Shown in pieces: positions 1 to 24,560 of a DNA stretch of 64,000 nucleotides (positions within the stretch are counted from its first letter, which is position 1; each line of letters begins with the position of its first letter). The notes beneath the pieces were generated by a model, which ran no database searches, was not told where the DNA came from, and saw only the letters and a program-made list of their open reading frames with translations. The translations under genes and the position numbers were made by a program. Source of the stretch: Liolophura sinensis (Eukaryota; Mollusca; Polyplacophora; Chitonida; Chitonidae). Location: NCBI RefSeq assembly GCF_032854445.1, contig NC_088296.1, positions 5,603,246 to 5,667,245 of the forward strand. Reading direction: 5' to 3'.

Positions 1-1764
1 AAATAAATTAATTAGACAAACATCACATCCTTATTTAGAACATTATTATGCAGCAATGATAAATACCAAACGTTGGTCCCAAATAACCACTTTACAAAAA
101 TATTTTCGAATACACTTTTCTCTTGATCCCCCCCCTCAAATAAAAGAAATATTAAAGACCATATTTGCAAGCCCTAAGTTTTGAAGCTCTTTCACCTGAT
201 TTTGAAAACATTTTAACGTTTTCATCTCCTTTAATGCATTTGTCTTCTAACTTCTTGTGTTTACTTTATACAATCCCAAAAAAATTTAAGCATGAATTTT
301 AACACTGTTTTCATTTCTTGTGGGCTAAATGATAAAGAAGGCAGAAATAGTCAAATTTATACATGCAAAAATCAAATATATAATTCTCTTTTTACAAAAA
401 CTGTGTGCTGAACAATGTAATTCAGTTTTTGTTTTGGGATTGTTGTGGACCGCCAGCTACGATTTGCTCTATGTGATTGACGCCAGTGAGTCGCTCGACA
501 AGAAATACAGCGTTATGTATGCAATGCTTCACGGTCTTAAGTACATGTAACAAGTATATGCAGGGATGGTGCATATCTTGTTTAAGAGCATCTAAAATTT
601 GGAAAGCATAAAAAAACAAAAATATTTTCTTATGGGCGACAATTTTTTGGGTTAATTTCACTACATTGTTTACATTTGATTCCTTAATACAGTATAAATA
701 AATGCATTTTATACAGATCCAAAACAGATCAAGATCGTTGAGAACCTACCAGGTTCTTTCTTTGACAAGTTTCCTCTCACAAAACTGGCCGCCGTCGTAT
801 AAGTGAACTATTCTTGGGTAAAGCGTAAAAAGATCAATCAAATAAATAAATATGTCAAGTTATAAGCTGGGTAAATTTGTGTTGAACTGTTCACTAGACA
901 AACGGATGGACAAACCGGCCAGATATTGGTCGTGACACACTAAAATTTAAAATGGTTCGTCTTCACATGCCTGGATGTACGTCATGTGGGTTTAGTGTGC
1001 ACGCTTTGGTCGGAAACCTCAAGATAATCCATGTTTACAAGCCCTTCGTAACATCATTTTTAAAGGACACAATGACCTTGAAAATGGGACATATCACCCA
1101 GGGTAGGTTTCAGTAGGGTTCACTAGTTTAAAATGTTTACCAGGAATAGCTGGGAAAAAAATGAATATGGTCACTGAAAATCAATAGGCTTTTCTTCGTG
1201 GCAAAGTATAAGTGATCTATATGTTTTGGCTCAACTGTTGTAGAGACGGAGTGTTTACCGGGATATATCCAATGGATGGGTGGTCAGGTAGACTAAGAAA
1301 TTGAACATTGAAACTAAAGACGGTTCAGCTACATGCCTTTTGCATGCTATGTATATTCATGAAACTTTGGTAACAAATTTGAAAACACCTAGTATCATCC
1401 TTCCTAGTATAACTTTAATGACCCCAATATCCTTGAAAAGGTAGTTCATTGTCGCTGAAAGTCTTAGGGCATTCTTCCTCGTGACAGAAGTGTGGTTTAA
1501 GTTTGGTGGACTTCGCATAATCTGTTCAGGGCATCGAGTGCTAACGCCAAAACGGACAACCGAATGGATGGCCAGCCGGGCGGATGGACGGAGGACGGAT
1601 GGCCTGTCAGCGCGACGATAACCGCTGAGGCAACACTCCCAGACCACTTTTGACAGAGGACTGAAAAACATTCACATTTTTGTCATCTGTTCCATTTGTT
1701 ATCTTTGGACTGGGAAGTTTGACAAGGGGAATAACTCCTGAGGCAGCCATAACAAAACTCTTAC
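1..1764. other. Downstream of MMP exon 9: no further exon recognised
   Basis: AT-rich sequence expected to be MMP intron. A hemopexin blade 4 pattern was looked for on the minus strand and not found. The stretch 890-1,640 has the look of old dispersed repeat, with runs such as GGATGGACAAACCGG. Two overlapping small ORFs at 329-661 on opposite strands match nothing I recognise. Confidence 0.4.
770..853 (+). repeat. SINE-1 fragment (3' half)
   Basis: Contains CTGGCCGCCGTCGTATAAG and the AATCAAATAAATAAATA tail shared by the SINE-1 family defined by the full copy at 27,077-27,330. Confidence 0.7.
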
Positions 1765-15167
<13,403 letters not shown>

Positions 15168-15383
15168 GTTGGTCTTAGGCTGTCAGGGATGACACTTCAG
15201 TCGAAACACAAGATTTGAACATCTGCTCGACTCAAGTGAAGTCGACCAACGGGATACATAATACAAAGATACAACTTTCTTCCCCAGCAAGTCACATGAC
15301 AGCCCATAGGCTTAGACGAGTGACGTGTTCTTAATTACAATTAACATCGACGACTGAATTTCTTTTCCCTACTTTTTAACCTG

Positions 15384-15523
15384 TTTTTCTACTTGAGCCA
15401 TGGTGCCAGGGGGCGTGTGAATTGCTAGAACTTAAATATTTCCAAGAACTGTTAAAATAAGTCCTAATTGAGGTAAATCCTGGTTTTCTACTTGAGCCAT
15501 GGTATTAGGGGGCGTGTGAATTG
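15384..15523. repeat. 99-bp tandem repeat; second unit split by the LTR element
   Basis: ACTTGAGCCATGGT starts at 15,391 and again at 15,490. The second unit stops at GTGTGAATTG (15,523) and resumes at 23,583 with ATTGCTAGCAATTAAACATT. The first unit shows the uninterrupted order (GTGTGAATTGCTAGAACTT), so it records the empty site. Confidence 0.9.
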
Positions 15524-16539
15524 TGTTACGGTATTGAATACAGCAACAGAAAACAGACTCAGTGACCCAATATTACAATGTAAACAATCCTTTATATACA
15601 TATAAAATGAGACGTACAGTTTTACAGACAGTTCAACAGCAACAACATAAAACTACATACACATCAGTATTACCGGTCTTTAAAAGTTTCCAGTTCACCT
15701 TTGCATCCCAAGGAACGTATTCCAGGAGATCCAACGTAAAGACCATGGGATAAACACACAATTCACACAAGTCACAAATTGTCCCAGTCAGGTACTTCGC
15801 TAGGTTGGCGAACGCGAACACAGTACACAGGTTACACAGAACTGGAACAGTCAAGCCTTTGAATGACGTCACACCCGCAGAGCACAACACAGGGTAAATA
15901 CAGGCATGGAGGTATAATCCACTTTAGAGCAGTCACAGCTCCCGCAGAAACTCACAAACGAGCCGTTCAGAGACGTAGAGTAATGTCACCATGTGGCAGA
16001 ACGAACGTCCTTTACAAAACTGAAAACTTCAGTTTAGAGTCCTTGACGACCTTGTCGGTCAGGTGAGGTCAGCGTGTTAAACAAATTACACAGTCAACAT
16101 TGTATAATCATAATAAAGATCCGAACACCAATAAACGTGACTTCCGCAGAAATTCACATAAACCAGACATCAGTACTACTGTGGTACACAAACGGTGCCG
16201 GCATAAAAATCTGTCCTCCCAAATGAAACTGGCATCACCAGCTCATATCAAAATAATGGACTCGATACGAGAGCATCGCACACTCTCCTGGCTCCCAGTG
16301 GATGCAGCAAAAATACCTCCTCTCTGCACAGAAAACACGGCTTATATACGCTCCAGGTGGATTTAACGGTCTTTAAACACAGAACTAACAGCCAATGAAC
16401 AGCCAGTAAAATAAACAAAGCATTGAACAAGGTGCTTTCGATCAGGTCCGCGCTGTACACATATAACAAGGCCTGTTATGCTTTCACAAAGGTCCGCAGA
16501 CTAACAGTACATGAAGACGTTAAATAGTCATACATAACA
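15524..16539 (-). repeat. LTR of the gypsy element (3' LTR), 1,016 bp
   Basis: Bounded by TGTTA and TAACA inverted ends and by the polypurine tract at 16,540. Length and sequence match the solo LTR at 59,990-61,005. An open frame on the minus strand at 15,633-15,890 is shared with the solo copy but has several amino-acid changes, so no function is claimed. Confidence 0.92.
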
Positions 16540-16550
16540 CCCCCACCCTT
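16540..16550 (-). other. Polypurine tract of the gypsy element
   Basis: On the minus strand AAGGGTGGGGG lies immediately before the TGTTATG start of the 3' LTR. This is the expected place of plus-strand DNA priming in LTR retrotransposons. Confidence 0.8.
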
Positions 16551-16628
16551 CATATGGTAACATATTCATAATTATGAATAATAATAACGTTTACCACAGT
16601 CTTTAAAAACAAAGCTGCAGAAAACCAA

Positions 16629-17825
16629 CTAGACACGTGACAAACAATCAGCAATCACATTATCTTTCCCTTTTATGTGTCTAATCTCTAGATTAAATTC
16701 TTGCAAAAGCAAACTCCACCGTAACAATCTTCGGTTTTTACCTTTTAGTTTGTGCAAGAAGGTTAAGGGATTGTGATCTGTATACACAACAATGGGGCAA
16801 CTTGACGAAGCCACGTATACTTCAAAATGCTGTAATGCTAGAATCAAGGACAGACATTCCTTTTCTATTGTCGAATAATTTCTCTGGCACTTGTCAAATT
16901 TGCCAGAGAAAAAACATATAGGGTGATCAACGTGATCTGTTTCATTTTCTTGTAACAAAACTGCCCCAGCAGATATATCATTAGCATCAACAGCTAGCTT
17001 CAATGGTAAATTAAAATCAGGTGCTACAAGTATGGGGCCGCTGCTTAGCAAGGCCTTTAATCTATCAAAAGATCTCTGCCATTCAATGGACCACAAGAAT
17101 TTAGCACCTTTCTTTAACAGCTGAGTTAGTGGCTCACTAACAAATGAAAAGTTCCTACAGAACTTACGATAATAACCTGCCATGCCCAAAAAACGCTTTA
17201 ATTCTCTCTTACAACTTGGCACTGGAAAACAAGAGATAGCACTGATTTTAGAATTAATAGGTTTTACCTGACCCTGTCCGACAACATGCCCTAGATATGT
17301 GACAAAAGCACAACCAAACTCACACTTGGCCAAATTTACTGTAAGATTGGCTTGGGACAGTCTCGCAAATAATGCCTCCATGATAGTTAAATGTTCCTCC
17401 CAAGTGTCACTGAATATAATTACATCGTCGATGTAAACACGACACCCTTTAAGGCCTGATGTAACGTTGTTCACAAGTCGTTGAAAGGTGGCAGGGCTGT
17501 TCTTCATCCCAAAGGGCATGACTTTGTACTGGTATAAACCATCTGGGGTAGCAAACGCTGACACCTCACGAGCGCGCTGCGTGAGCGGTACTTGCCAAAA
17601 TCCTTTCAATAGGTCAAACTTGGAGACAACGTTGGACTGTCCCACGGCATCGATACAGTCGTCAATCCTTGGAATGGGAAAGTTGTCCGCTTTAGTGACG
17701 GCATTCACTTTGCGATAGTCTGTACACATACGGTACGTCCCATCTGGTTTTGGCACAAGAATACAAGGCGAACTCCACTTACTGTTACTGGGCTCGACCA
17801 GATCATTTTCCAGTAAATACTGAAC
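16629..17825 (-). pseudogene. Ty3/gypsy pol fragment: reverse transcriptase and RNase H
   Basis: An uninterrupted frame at 16,629-17,756 carries the RT motifs (CTDYRKVN, KFDLLKGFWQ, MPFGMKNSPATFQ, YIDDVIIFS), the connection GYYRKF, and the RNase H part (AVDANDISAGAVL, YTDHNPLTF, DCLSR). The RT start (NDLVEPSNSKWSSP) continues to about 17,820, where the frame breaks. Protease and integrase are missing on either side, so the fragment cannot serve a whole element. Related to retroviral pol only at the level of the Ty3 family. Confidence 0.93.
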
Positions 17826-17920
17826 TTCTTTTCCTCCATGAAGACTTTACGGACAAACCTAAAAATGTCCCTAACTTAACCGAGTCTTCCTTCTTTAAAC
17901 TCTCAAAAACATCCTGATCT

Positions 17921-18295
17921 GCTCCCGCAGAAACTCACAAACGAGCCGTTCAGAGACGTAGAGTAATGTCACCTTGTGGCAGAACGAACGTCCTTTACAA
18001 AACTGAAAACTTCAGTTTAGAGTCCTTGACGACCTTGTCGGTCAGGTGAGGTCAGCGTGTTAAACAAATTACACAGTCAACACTGTATAATCATAATAAA
18101 GATCCGAACACCAATAAACGTGACTTCCGCAGAAATTCACATAAACCAGACATCAGTACTACTGTGGTACACAAACGGTGCCGGCATAAAAATCTGTCCT
18201 CCCAAATGAAACTGGCATCACCAGCTCATATCAAAATAATGGACTCGATACGAGAGCCTCGCACACTCTCCTGGCTCCCAGTGGATGCAGCAAAA
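17921..18295 (-). repeat. 5' LTR remnant, part 1
   Basis: Matches left LTR positions from about 15,938 to 16,309, beginning GCTCCCGCAGAAACTCAC and ending GTGGATGCAGCAAAA, where the LINE begins. The part of the LTR next to the internal region is deleted. Confidence 0.9.
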
Positions 18296-18492
18296 GTTAC
18301 TATACTTTAGGTATAGTGTACAATTGTGGGATAGGAAATCCTGTACTTACACTGTCTCTTCCACACCTAACAGAGCGCCTTTCGTCTTTTCTCCCTGGCT
18401 CGGAGCAGCTCCCGAGCAACTTCTGCTATTTTTAACTGTCGTCTTGTAATAACTCCCCTGTGCATACACCACTATAGTCATTAGTTACAGCC

Positions 18493-19715
18493 ATGGATGA
18501 CGCAGAAGGAGACGACATGGAAGTCGTGGAAACGCGATCCACTACAAAGCGAACGCGCGATTTTTCAGTAGATAGAAGCTCCCAGGAAGGGAAGAAAGCA
18601 AAGCAGGTGGGTCAGAAGCAGGGAAATAACAATAACAATGTTGTAATTTCATCTATGGGGGGCTTACCCGTCACTGGGTGGAACCCAATTAAATTTGGTC
18701 AGAGTTTACAACAAGCAATGGCAATGTAAAAGAAGTAAAGAAAATTAACGGTAAAGACCTAATGATTGTTTGTAATAGTGCCACTCAAGTCAAAAAGGCA
18801 CTCAGCATAACAACGCTGATGGGAAGAGATGTCTCCTGCAGGCTGCACTCCAATATCACCCTTTCACGTGGGGTGATTTATGGGTTAGGGGAAGACATCA
18901 CTGAAGAAGAAGTACAACAAGCACTGAAAAAATACAAAGTAACGAAAGCACAGCGTCTGACTAAAGGGAAGGAAAAAACTAAAACCAAATGTATGTTGTT
19001 ATATTTTAATTCGGATGCACTACCGGAAGAAGTTTCTCTCGGTTATGAAATATTTCCTGTCAAGCAATATGTTCCACCCGCCATACGTTGCTTCAAATGT
19101 CAGTCCTTTGGGCATATTTCAGGGGAATGTAGGGGGCGCCAGCGATGCCCAAGATGTGGCGGTCCCCATACATTTGATGAATGCCACAACCTGGATCGCC
19201 CCAAATGTGTCAACTGCGGGTCCCTGAGCCATAGCTCGGCGTATATGGGTTGCCCATATAGAAAGCAGGTATGTAAAGCGCAGTTCATAAAGGTTACCAA
19301 GAAAATTTCTTTTGCTGATGCTTTAAAATCAGTACGTGAAAAAGATAACCCCCATAGAATTCACCCAGAGGGGTCAAATGAGCGAGCTCTAACAGAAGGG
19401 CAGGTAGTGGATACCCCCCCTGAACAGCCCCATTCTATTACGATTACACCCGTCAAGCCAATCCTTAGGACCATAGCTACTCAAACCCCACGTGGTGAAA
19501 CCACTCAGACAGACGATATGTCTTTCACAATGGCCACAAGGCTTATCGCCATCTTTTCGGAAATACTAATAAAAGTCTTCGAAATCGAAGACCCTAAGAG
19601 TTTGGTACAAGTAGTGTTTAGCATCGCTCAGAGTCGTCTTGGCTCTGAGGCTGTTGATTTTAAAAGACTAAACAATATTCTATTTACTGGGTCCTCGAAT
19701 GATGAACATTCATAA
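18493..19715 (+). pseudogene. LINE ORF1 (nucleic-acid binding, gag-like), frameshifted
   Basis: The start MDDAEGDDMEVVE is in one frame. A shift near 18,725 (AATGGCAATGTAAAAG) moves the reading to the frame of 18,762-19,715. That part contains CFKCQSFGHISGEC, CPRCGGPHTFDEC and CVNCGSLSHSSAYMGCP, three zinc-knuckle-like clusters typical of I and Jockey ORF1. The stop overlaps the ORF2 start as TAATG at 19,713-19,717. One frameshift and possible Cys loss make it inactive. Confidence 0.88.
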
Positions 19716-22700
19716 TGTATCCTTTATATAAAATAAATATATATTCCTATCTTGTTTTACCTTTTTTATCAATGACTTTTAACATGTTACATCAGAATAT
19801 TTGCGGTCTTGGCGCTCATGGAGAGGAATTCAAGTGTTATATTCAAAATCTTAAGCCCGCTCCTCATGTTATATGTCTTCAAGAAACTTTTTTAAAGCCA
19901 CATATGGATTTTACTTACCCTGGGTATTTTATAGGTAGAATGGATAGGAATACAGACGGGAGAGGGGGCCTGGCCATGCTTCTAAAAGACGGCCTATTTT
20001 CAGAACTAAAGTTACCTCCCTTTAACAGTATTGAGGCACAATGTTTTAATATTGCTACGAGGTCTGGTGCACCCACAAGTGTTGTTAATATATACAATCC
20101 TTCTAGTCGTATTGATAGAAAATATACAATCCTTCTAGTCGTATTGATAGAAAAGATTTTGATACTCTTATGTCTTATATTAATAGCACTTATATATTGT
20201 GTGGGGATTTTAACGCTTACGGACCCTTATGGGGTAGCATTACAACGAATTTCAATGGAAGGGTAATGACTGCTCTAGTTAATGATTATGAAATGTGTGT
20301 TTTAAATGATGGAACGGGCACTCGTGTAGATCCTCATTCTGGTAATCTGTCTCACTTAGACCTTACTCTTTGCTCAGCAGATATAGGCCTGTCTTTTAAT
20401 TGGTTCGTTGATACCATAAGCCCTTGTCCTAGCGACCACTTACCAGTTCTAGTCACCTGTAATATAGACCACCATGTGAATCCTGTAGGCCAGCCTCCCA
20501 GATGGTGTGTGAAAAGGGCAAACTGGGATGTATACAAAGAAGAATGTTTGAGGTCTTTTTCTCAGGATGTGTATAATAATAATGTTGATATTTTTGCAGA
20601 TAATGTACTTAATGCCATTGATGTGGCTGCACAAAAATGCATTCCAAAATCCTCAGGTAAGGTGTCTAGTAAAATACCTGTTCCTTGGTGGAACGACGAT
20701 TGTTCTAATGCTATAAAAAATCGGAAACGTTTAAAAAATCGTGCAAAACGCACTCGCCTATACCAAGACATTGTTTTATTTAAACGAGCTAAAGCTGTAG
20801 CACAGCGGGTGATTAAAACAGCTCAGAGAGATCACTGGCGACAATACTGTTCGAATTTATCTGAAAATACAAATACCAAAGAAGTCTGGAATAAAATAAA
20901 CTCGATTAAAGGTAAAAGAAAATCAAATAACACCCCAACTATTGTTCATAATAATAGTAATTATGTTACTAATATTGACAAAGCCAATATTTTGGCAGAC
21001 AGTTTCTCTTTCGTTTCCAGTTCAAACAATTATTCTCCTGAGTTTATATCCCATAAGGAAAATATTGAAGAAATGCATCCTTTTAATAATATTCTTTTTG
21101 ATTACATGCCAATTAACAATGATTTTTCTTTACTAGAATTAAAGCAGGCCTTATCCTCATGTTCGGATTCGTCACCGGGTGAGGATACTATTACGTACTC
21201 CATGTTGTACAATTTGCCATATCACTGTATGACTATATTACTATTGCTCTACAATGCCGTTTGGTCTAGTATGAAACTCCCGGCTAAATGGAAAACGGCA
21301 ATTGTTGTGCCCGTTGCTAAACCAGGTAAGGATCCCTCGTTCACATCTTCGTACAGGCCTATAGCCCTCACGTCCTGTCTCTGCAAGGTCATGGAGCGTA
21401 TGATAAATTCTAGATTGATGTGGTTTTTGGAGAAACACAATATACTTAGTCCAGTACAGAGCGGTTTTCGAAACAAACGTTGTACTACTGACCATGTGGT
21501 TAATTAGAAAACCTCCATCAGACACTCTTTTAAATATAAAGATTATCTACTTGCCGTGTTTCTCGATATAGAAAAAGCGTACGATATGGTTTGGAGGACT
21601 GGGGTGTTAATTAAGCTGCGTAATATTGGCATTGGTGGGAAAATGTTGGGTTTTTTAAAAGATTTCCTGTCCGGACGTTTTATTAAAGTTCGAGTGGGAC
21701 AGAGTTATTCTCGCATGGTTCCGGTGGAGAATGGGGTTCCCCAGGGAAGTGTCTTATCTCCCACTTTATTTAATGTAGCTATAAATGACTTACCCAATGC
21801 CATATCCCCTAAATTAAATTGTACGCTTTTCGCTGATGATAAATCCATGTGGTTTTGCTCTAGGTCCCTTGCATCTTGTGTCAAGCATATTCAGCAAGGT
21901 CTAGATGATATAATGAAATGGAGCCGGGACTGGGGGTTTAAGTTTTCTTCTGTTAAAACAGAAGCTGTTGTGTTTACACGGCGCCCTATATTTCGACTAC
22001 TCTGAACAATGATAGAAAAAAAATCTGATAATCCGAATGTTTCCTTACTATGTGCTACGGAATATATACATACAAGCCTATCCCAGTACTTGCAGGTATA
22101 CACTGATGCCTCCAAGTGTCCAGACAGCAACAGAGTTGGTGCAGCTTTTTGTGTTCCAGAGTTAAAATATTCCAAATCCTTTAGATTATCCAATTTTGTC
22201 TCAGTATTTACAGCAGAACTTACAGCTATCATCTGTGCTCTTCAGTTTCTCCTCGACCTAAAAACCTTCCAGGGCTGTTATACTTACCGATTCTTTATCT
22301 TCCTTGCAGGCCATGTCAAATTATGTCTGGTATAATTCCTCATCACTTGTATTTGAAATACTACATTTATGCACCACTCTTCGTTACCAGGGCGTCTCTG
22401 TGAGTTTTGACTGGGTACCAGCTCATGTCGGTATTGTGGGGAACGAAATGGCAGACTCCCTGGCGAAGAGAGCTTTATCCTTTTTAGATATATCCATACA
22501 CGTGCCCTTAAACATTAATGAAATCATGAGTCATGTCGCACCTAAGTTTGTGGATATTTGGCAGCGGCAGTGGGATGAAGCTAATAAGGGGAGTTTTTTT
22601 CACGAGTATAATCGTTCTGTCTTGTTAAATTCGCCAATATCATTACGTTCCGACGAGATGAAACGCTAGTTTTCCGCCTTATTTCTGGACATGTACCTAC

Positions 22701-22950
22701 AAATACCTATTTATTCAGAATGAATCTGCACCCATCTGGGCTATGTGACATATGCCTAGTTAACGATGATATCGCTCATCTCTTATTTACGTGTACCCGG
22801 CACTCTAACGCTCGCCGTGTTCTTTACCGGGACTTACGCTCCATTGGCCTTCGGCATTTTACGTTAGCATCTGTTTTAAATCCTAAAGCCAACCGAAATA
22901 AGACTTTCCAGGCCCTGGCCAATTTTCTTAGCAGATGTCGTCGTTTTTAA
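19715..22950 (+). pseudogene. LINE ORF2: endonuclease, reverse transcriptase, RNase H, broken
   Basis: Endonuclease motifs are QNICGL, CLQETFL, LCGDFNAYGPLWGS and SDHLPV. RT motifs are VPVAKPGKD, SYRPIALTS, GFRNKRCTTDH, FLDIEKAYDMVW, NGVPQGSVLSPTLFN and LFADD. RNase H motifs are YTDASKC, ELTAI and WVPAHVGIVGNEMAD, and the end is CDICLVNDDIAHLLFTC. Breaks: a 32-bp tandem duplication at 20,091-20,154 shifts the frame in the endonuclease; there is an in-frame TAG at 21,505; the stretch between RT and RNase H is much too short (about 85 codons from FADD to TDAS); and frameshifts lie near 22,290 and 22,660. Confidence 0.92.
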
Positions 22951-23280
22951 TAATCGGTTTTTTTTTTTTTTTTAATGTTAACATGGTAGGATCGGCCTGT
23001 TTGTTGCTTTTAAAATGGTTGTTGTCGTTTTTTTACCCGAACAGAACTGATATGAGCTGACGCTTCTACTGTTTTTTTTTGTCCAGGTATCGTGTATGTA
23101 TACTGTTCAGCTCTTCCCGTACTATATTCTGTGTTCCATATATGTTATAACATCTTGAGTGTTCTAACGCCCACGTTTCCCAAAATCTCTCTTTAACCAT
23201 GTACTTGCCCATCTTGTACTGTAAATATGGATTGTACATTAAGAAAACGGTCATCATAGTGAATAATGACCCTCTGCAAA

Positions 23281-23310
23281 CACTTTTTTTTTTTTTTTTT
23301 TTTTTTTTTC
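23281..23310. repeat. Poly(T) run
   Basis: About 28 uninterrupted T inside the 3' region of the nested LINE. It could be LINE 3' UTR or the A-tail of a further insertion on the minus strand. Confidence 0.8.
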
Positions 23311-23525
23311 TTCTTTTAGTCATGAAGCCCAAAATTCGTCGGCTATAAAGCTACAATGTCCATAGCACTAGTATTGAAACTTCTTCTTCTTGTCCTAAAT
23401 AATATACTCTTCCTTTATATACTATCCAGCTTAAAAGCATTTTCAATGCCGCCAAGTTTTGGCGCGCATCGGCCCTTTGGGCCGGAAAAGCGCCAGTGCA
23501 AACCAACCCCCCCCCCCCCCCCCCC

Positions 23526-23582
23526 TTCACAAAGGTCCGCAGACTAACAGTACATGAAGACGTTAGATAGTCATACATAACA
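23526..23582 (-). repeat. 5' LTR remnant, part 2
   Basis: TTCACAAAGGTCCGCAGACT to CATAACA matches the end of the left LTR (about 16,483-16,539). The ATTG target duplication follows. Confidence 0.9.
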
Positions 23583-23717
23583 ATTGCTAGCAATTAAACA
23601 TTTCCAAGAACTGTTGAAATAAGTCCTAATTAAGGTAAATCATACTGTTGTCGCTGATCTGGTTTTATTCTTCATGCTGAAAGTCTTCCATATTGTATTT
23701 CTATCCTGTAAAATGAT

Positions 23718-24052
23718 CGGCCCCGATAACACAATTGGCAGAGCGGTTCGTGATACTATAGATCCAGGGTCAATCCTGGGTCGGGTCAAGACCTTAAAGA
23801 GGAAGTTTTAACTTCATCACTTGACGTTCAGCATGAAGGGAATAGTTCAACGACTGGTTGATCCCTATCAGCTAACAAGGCCTTCGGTAAGTCGTCTCAG
23901 TGAAGCAGCACTAGATAAAAACGCGGTTTAACTCCATTTTGCAACAGTGAGGCACATTACACTTACATGCACTCTAAGGTCTCCTTTCTCGTCGTATGAC
24001 TGAAAGGATTGTTAAGTACGACGTTAAATTTCCAGCACTCACTCGTGTAAAA
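23718..24052 (+). repeat. SINE-2, full length with tRNA-like head
   Basis: The head CACAATTGGCAGAGCGGTTC is box A-like and GGGTCAATCCTGG is box B-like. The body runs through CAACGACTGGTTGATCC and GTCTCAGTGAAGCAGCACTA to TTGTTAAGTACGACGTTAAA and a CACTCACTCG tail. This copy defines the orientation of the family. A SINE-1 3' half (24,095-24,262) follows directly. Confidence 0.85.
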
Positions 24053-24094
24053 TGGTTTATACTGAAAGGTTGTTGAGTACGACGTTACACTTCC

Positions 24095-24262
24095 ACGGTC
24101 GTAAGTGGGAAGGACTGGCAGCAACCTGCGGGATGGTCGTGGGTTTCCAAGGGCTTTGTCCGGTTTCCTCCCACCATAATGCTGGCCGCGTCGTATAAGT
24201 GAAATATTCTTGAGTACGGCGGTAAAACACCAATCAAACAAATAAATAAATAAATAAATTAA
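24095..24262 (+). repeat. SINE-1 3' half
   Basis: CGGTCGTAAGTGGGAAGGAC, AATGCTGGCCGCGTCGTATA, AGTACGGCGGTAAAACACC and an AAATAAATAAATAAAT tail. Joined to a second SINE-2 end at 24,050-24,090, so this is a composite of fragments. Confidence 0.8.
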
Positions 24263-24309
24263 ACTTCCAGCACTCTCACTCACTCACTCATGTAAAATGG
24301 TTTATACAC

Positions 24310-24560
24310 TCTGTTAATCTGTTAATTTTGACAGGAAGCCTGTTGTCTTATTGACGCTAGAATGTATTGTGTTATTATAGCATAACATTATGTTTATATT
24401 TAACATAATAACCTGTTAGTCTAATAGAATCTTTATGTTGAACTATTAGAATACATGTTTTATATTTAACAGAATAATCTGCTTCAATAAAGAATATATT
24501 CTAGCATCACTCAGACAACAGACTTTTCTGTCAAAATTATCAGATTATTTTCTAACTGTA
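24310..24560. mobile_element. MITE-1 copy
   Basis: The left arm AATCTGTTAATTTTGACAGG continues through TGACGCTAGAATGTATTG. The right arm has TATATTCTAGCATCACTCAG and CAAAATTATCAGATT. Same family as 14,575-14,848. Confidence 0.72.

Larger units (their letters stand above)
18296..23525 (+). mobile_element. I-type non-LTR retrotransposon (LINE-1 of window), dead copy nested in the LTR
   Basis: Contains ORF1 with CCHC knuckles and ORF2 with AP endonuclease, reverse transcriptase, RNase H and a Cys/His end. The RNase H places it near the I group. Its 3' region has a hairpin (CGGCCCTTTGGGCCG inside GGCGC...GCGCC) followed by about 20 C. The host LTR lost about 170 bp at the insertion point. The exact 5' end (GTTACTATACTTTAGG) is taken from where LTR similarity stops. 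Confidence 0.88.
15524..23582 (-). mobile_element. Ty3/gypsy LTR retrotransposon, internally deleted, with nested LINE
   Basis: Starts TGTTACGG and ends CATAACA, flanked by a 4-bp target duplication ATTG (15,520-15,523 and 23,583-23,586). In element orientation (minus strand) it consists of a broken 5' LTR at right, a residual RT-RNase H segment, a polypurine tract and a full 3' LTR at left. Gag, protease, integrase and primer-binding site are absent. The surviving part of the right LTR differs from the left LTR at only about three of ~370 positions by eye, so the insertion looks young. Confidence 0.9.

Noticed and set aside
329-661. Possible terminal MMP exon or independent small gene
   Set aside because: Neither strand shows a hemopexin blade (no DAA...YWRF pattern) or other domain, and no matching splice border in phase 1 was found.
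1357-1671. Frame containing YLFKDIGVIK, superficially like a hemopexin strand
   Set aside because: It lies in a dispersed-repeat-like stretch and in another frame, without acceptor. The similarity is a short coincidence.
16100-16469. Small open frames in the LTR as genes
   Set aside because: They are inside the 1,016-bp LTR and are repeated in the solo LTR with disruptive changes.
23718-23800. Possible tRNA gene
   Set aside because: It has box A- and B-like words but no complete cloverleaf, and it runs into a SINE-2 body and CACT tail. It is the head of a SINE.
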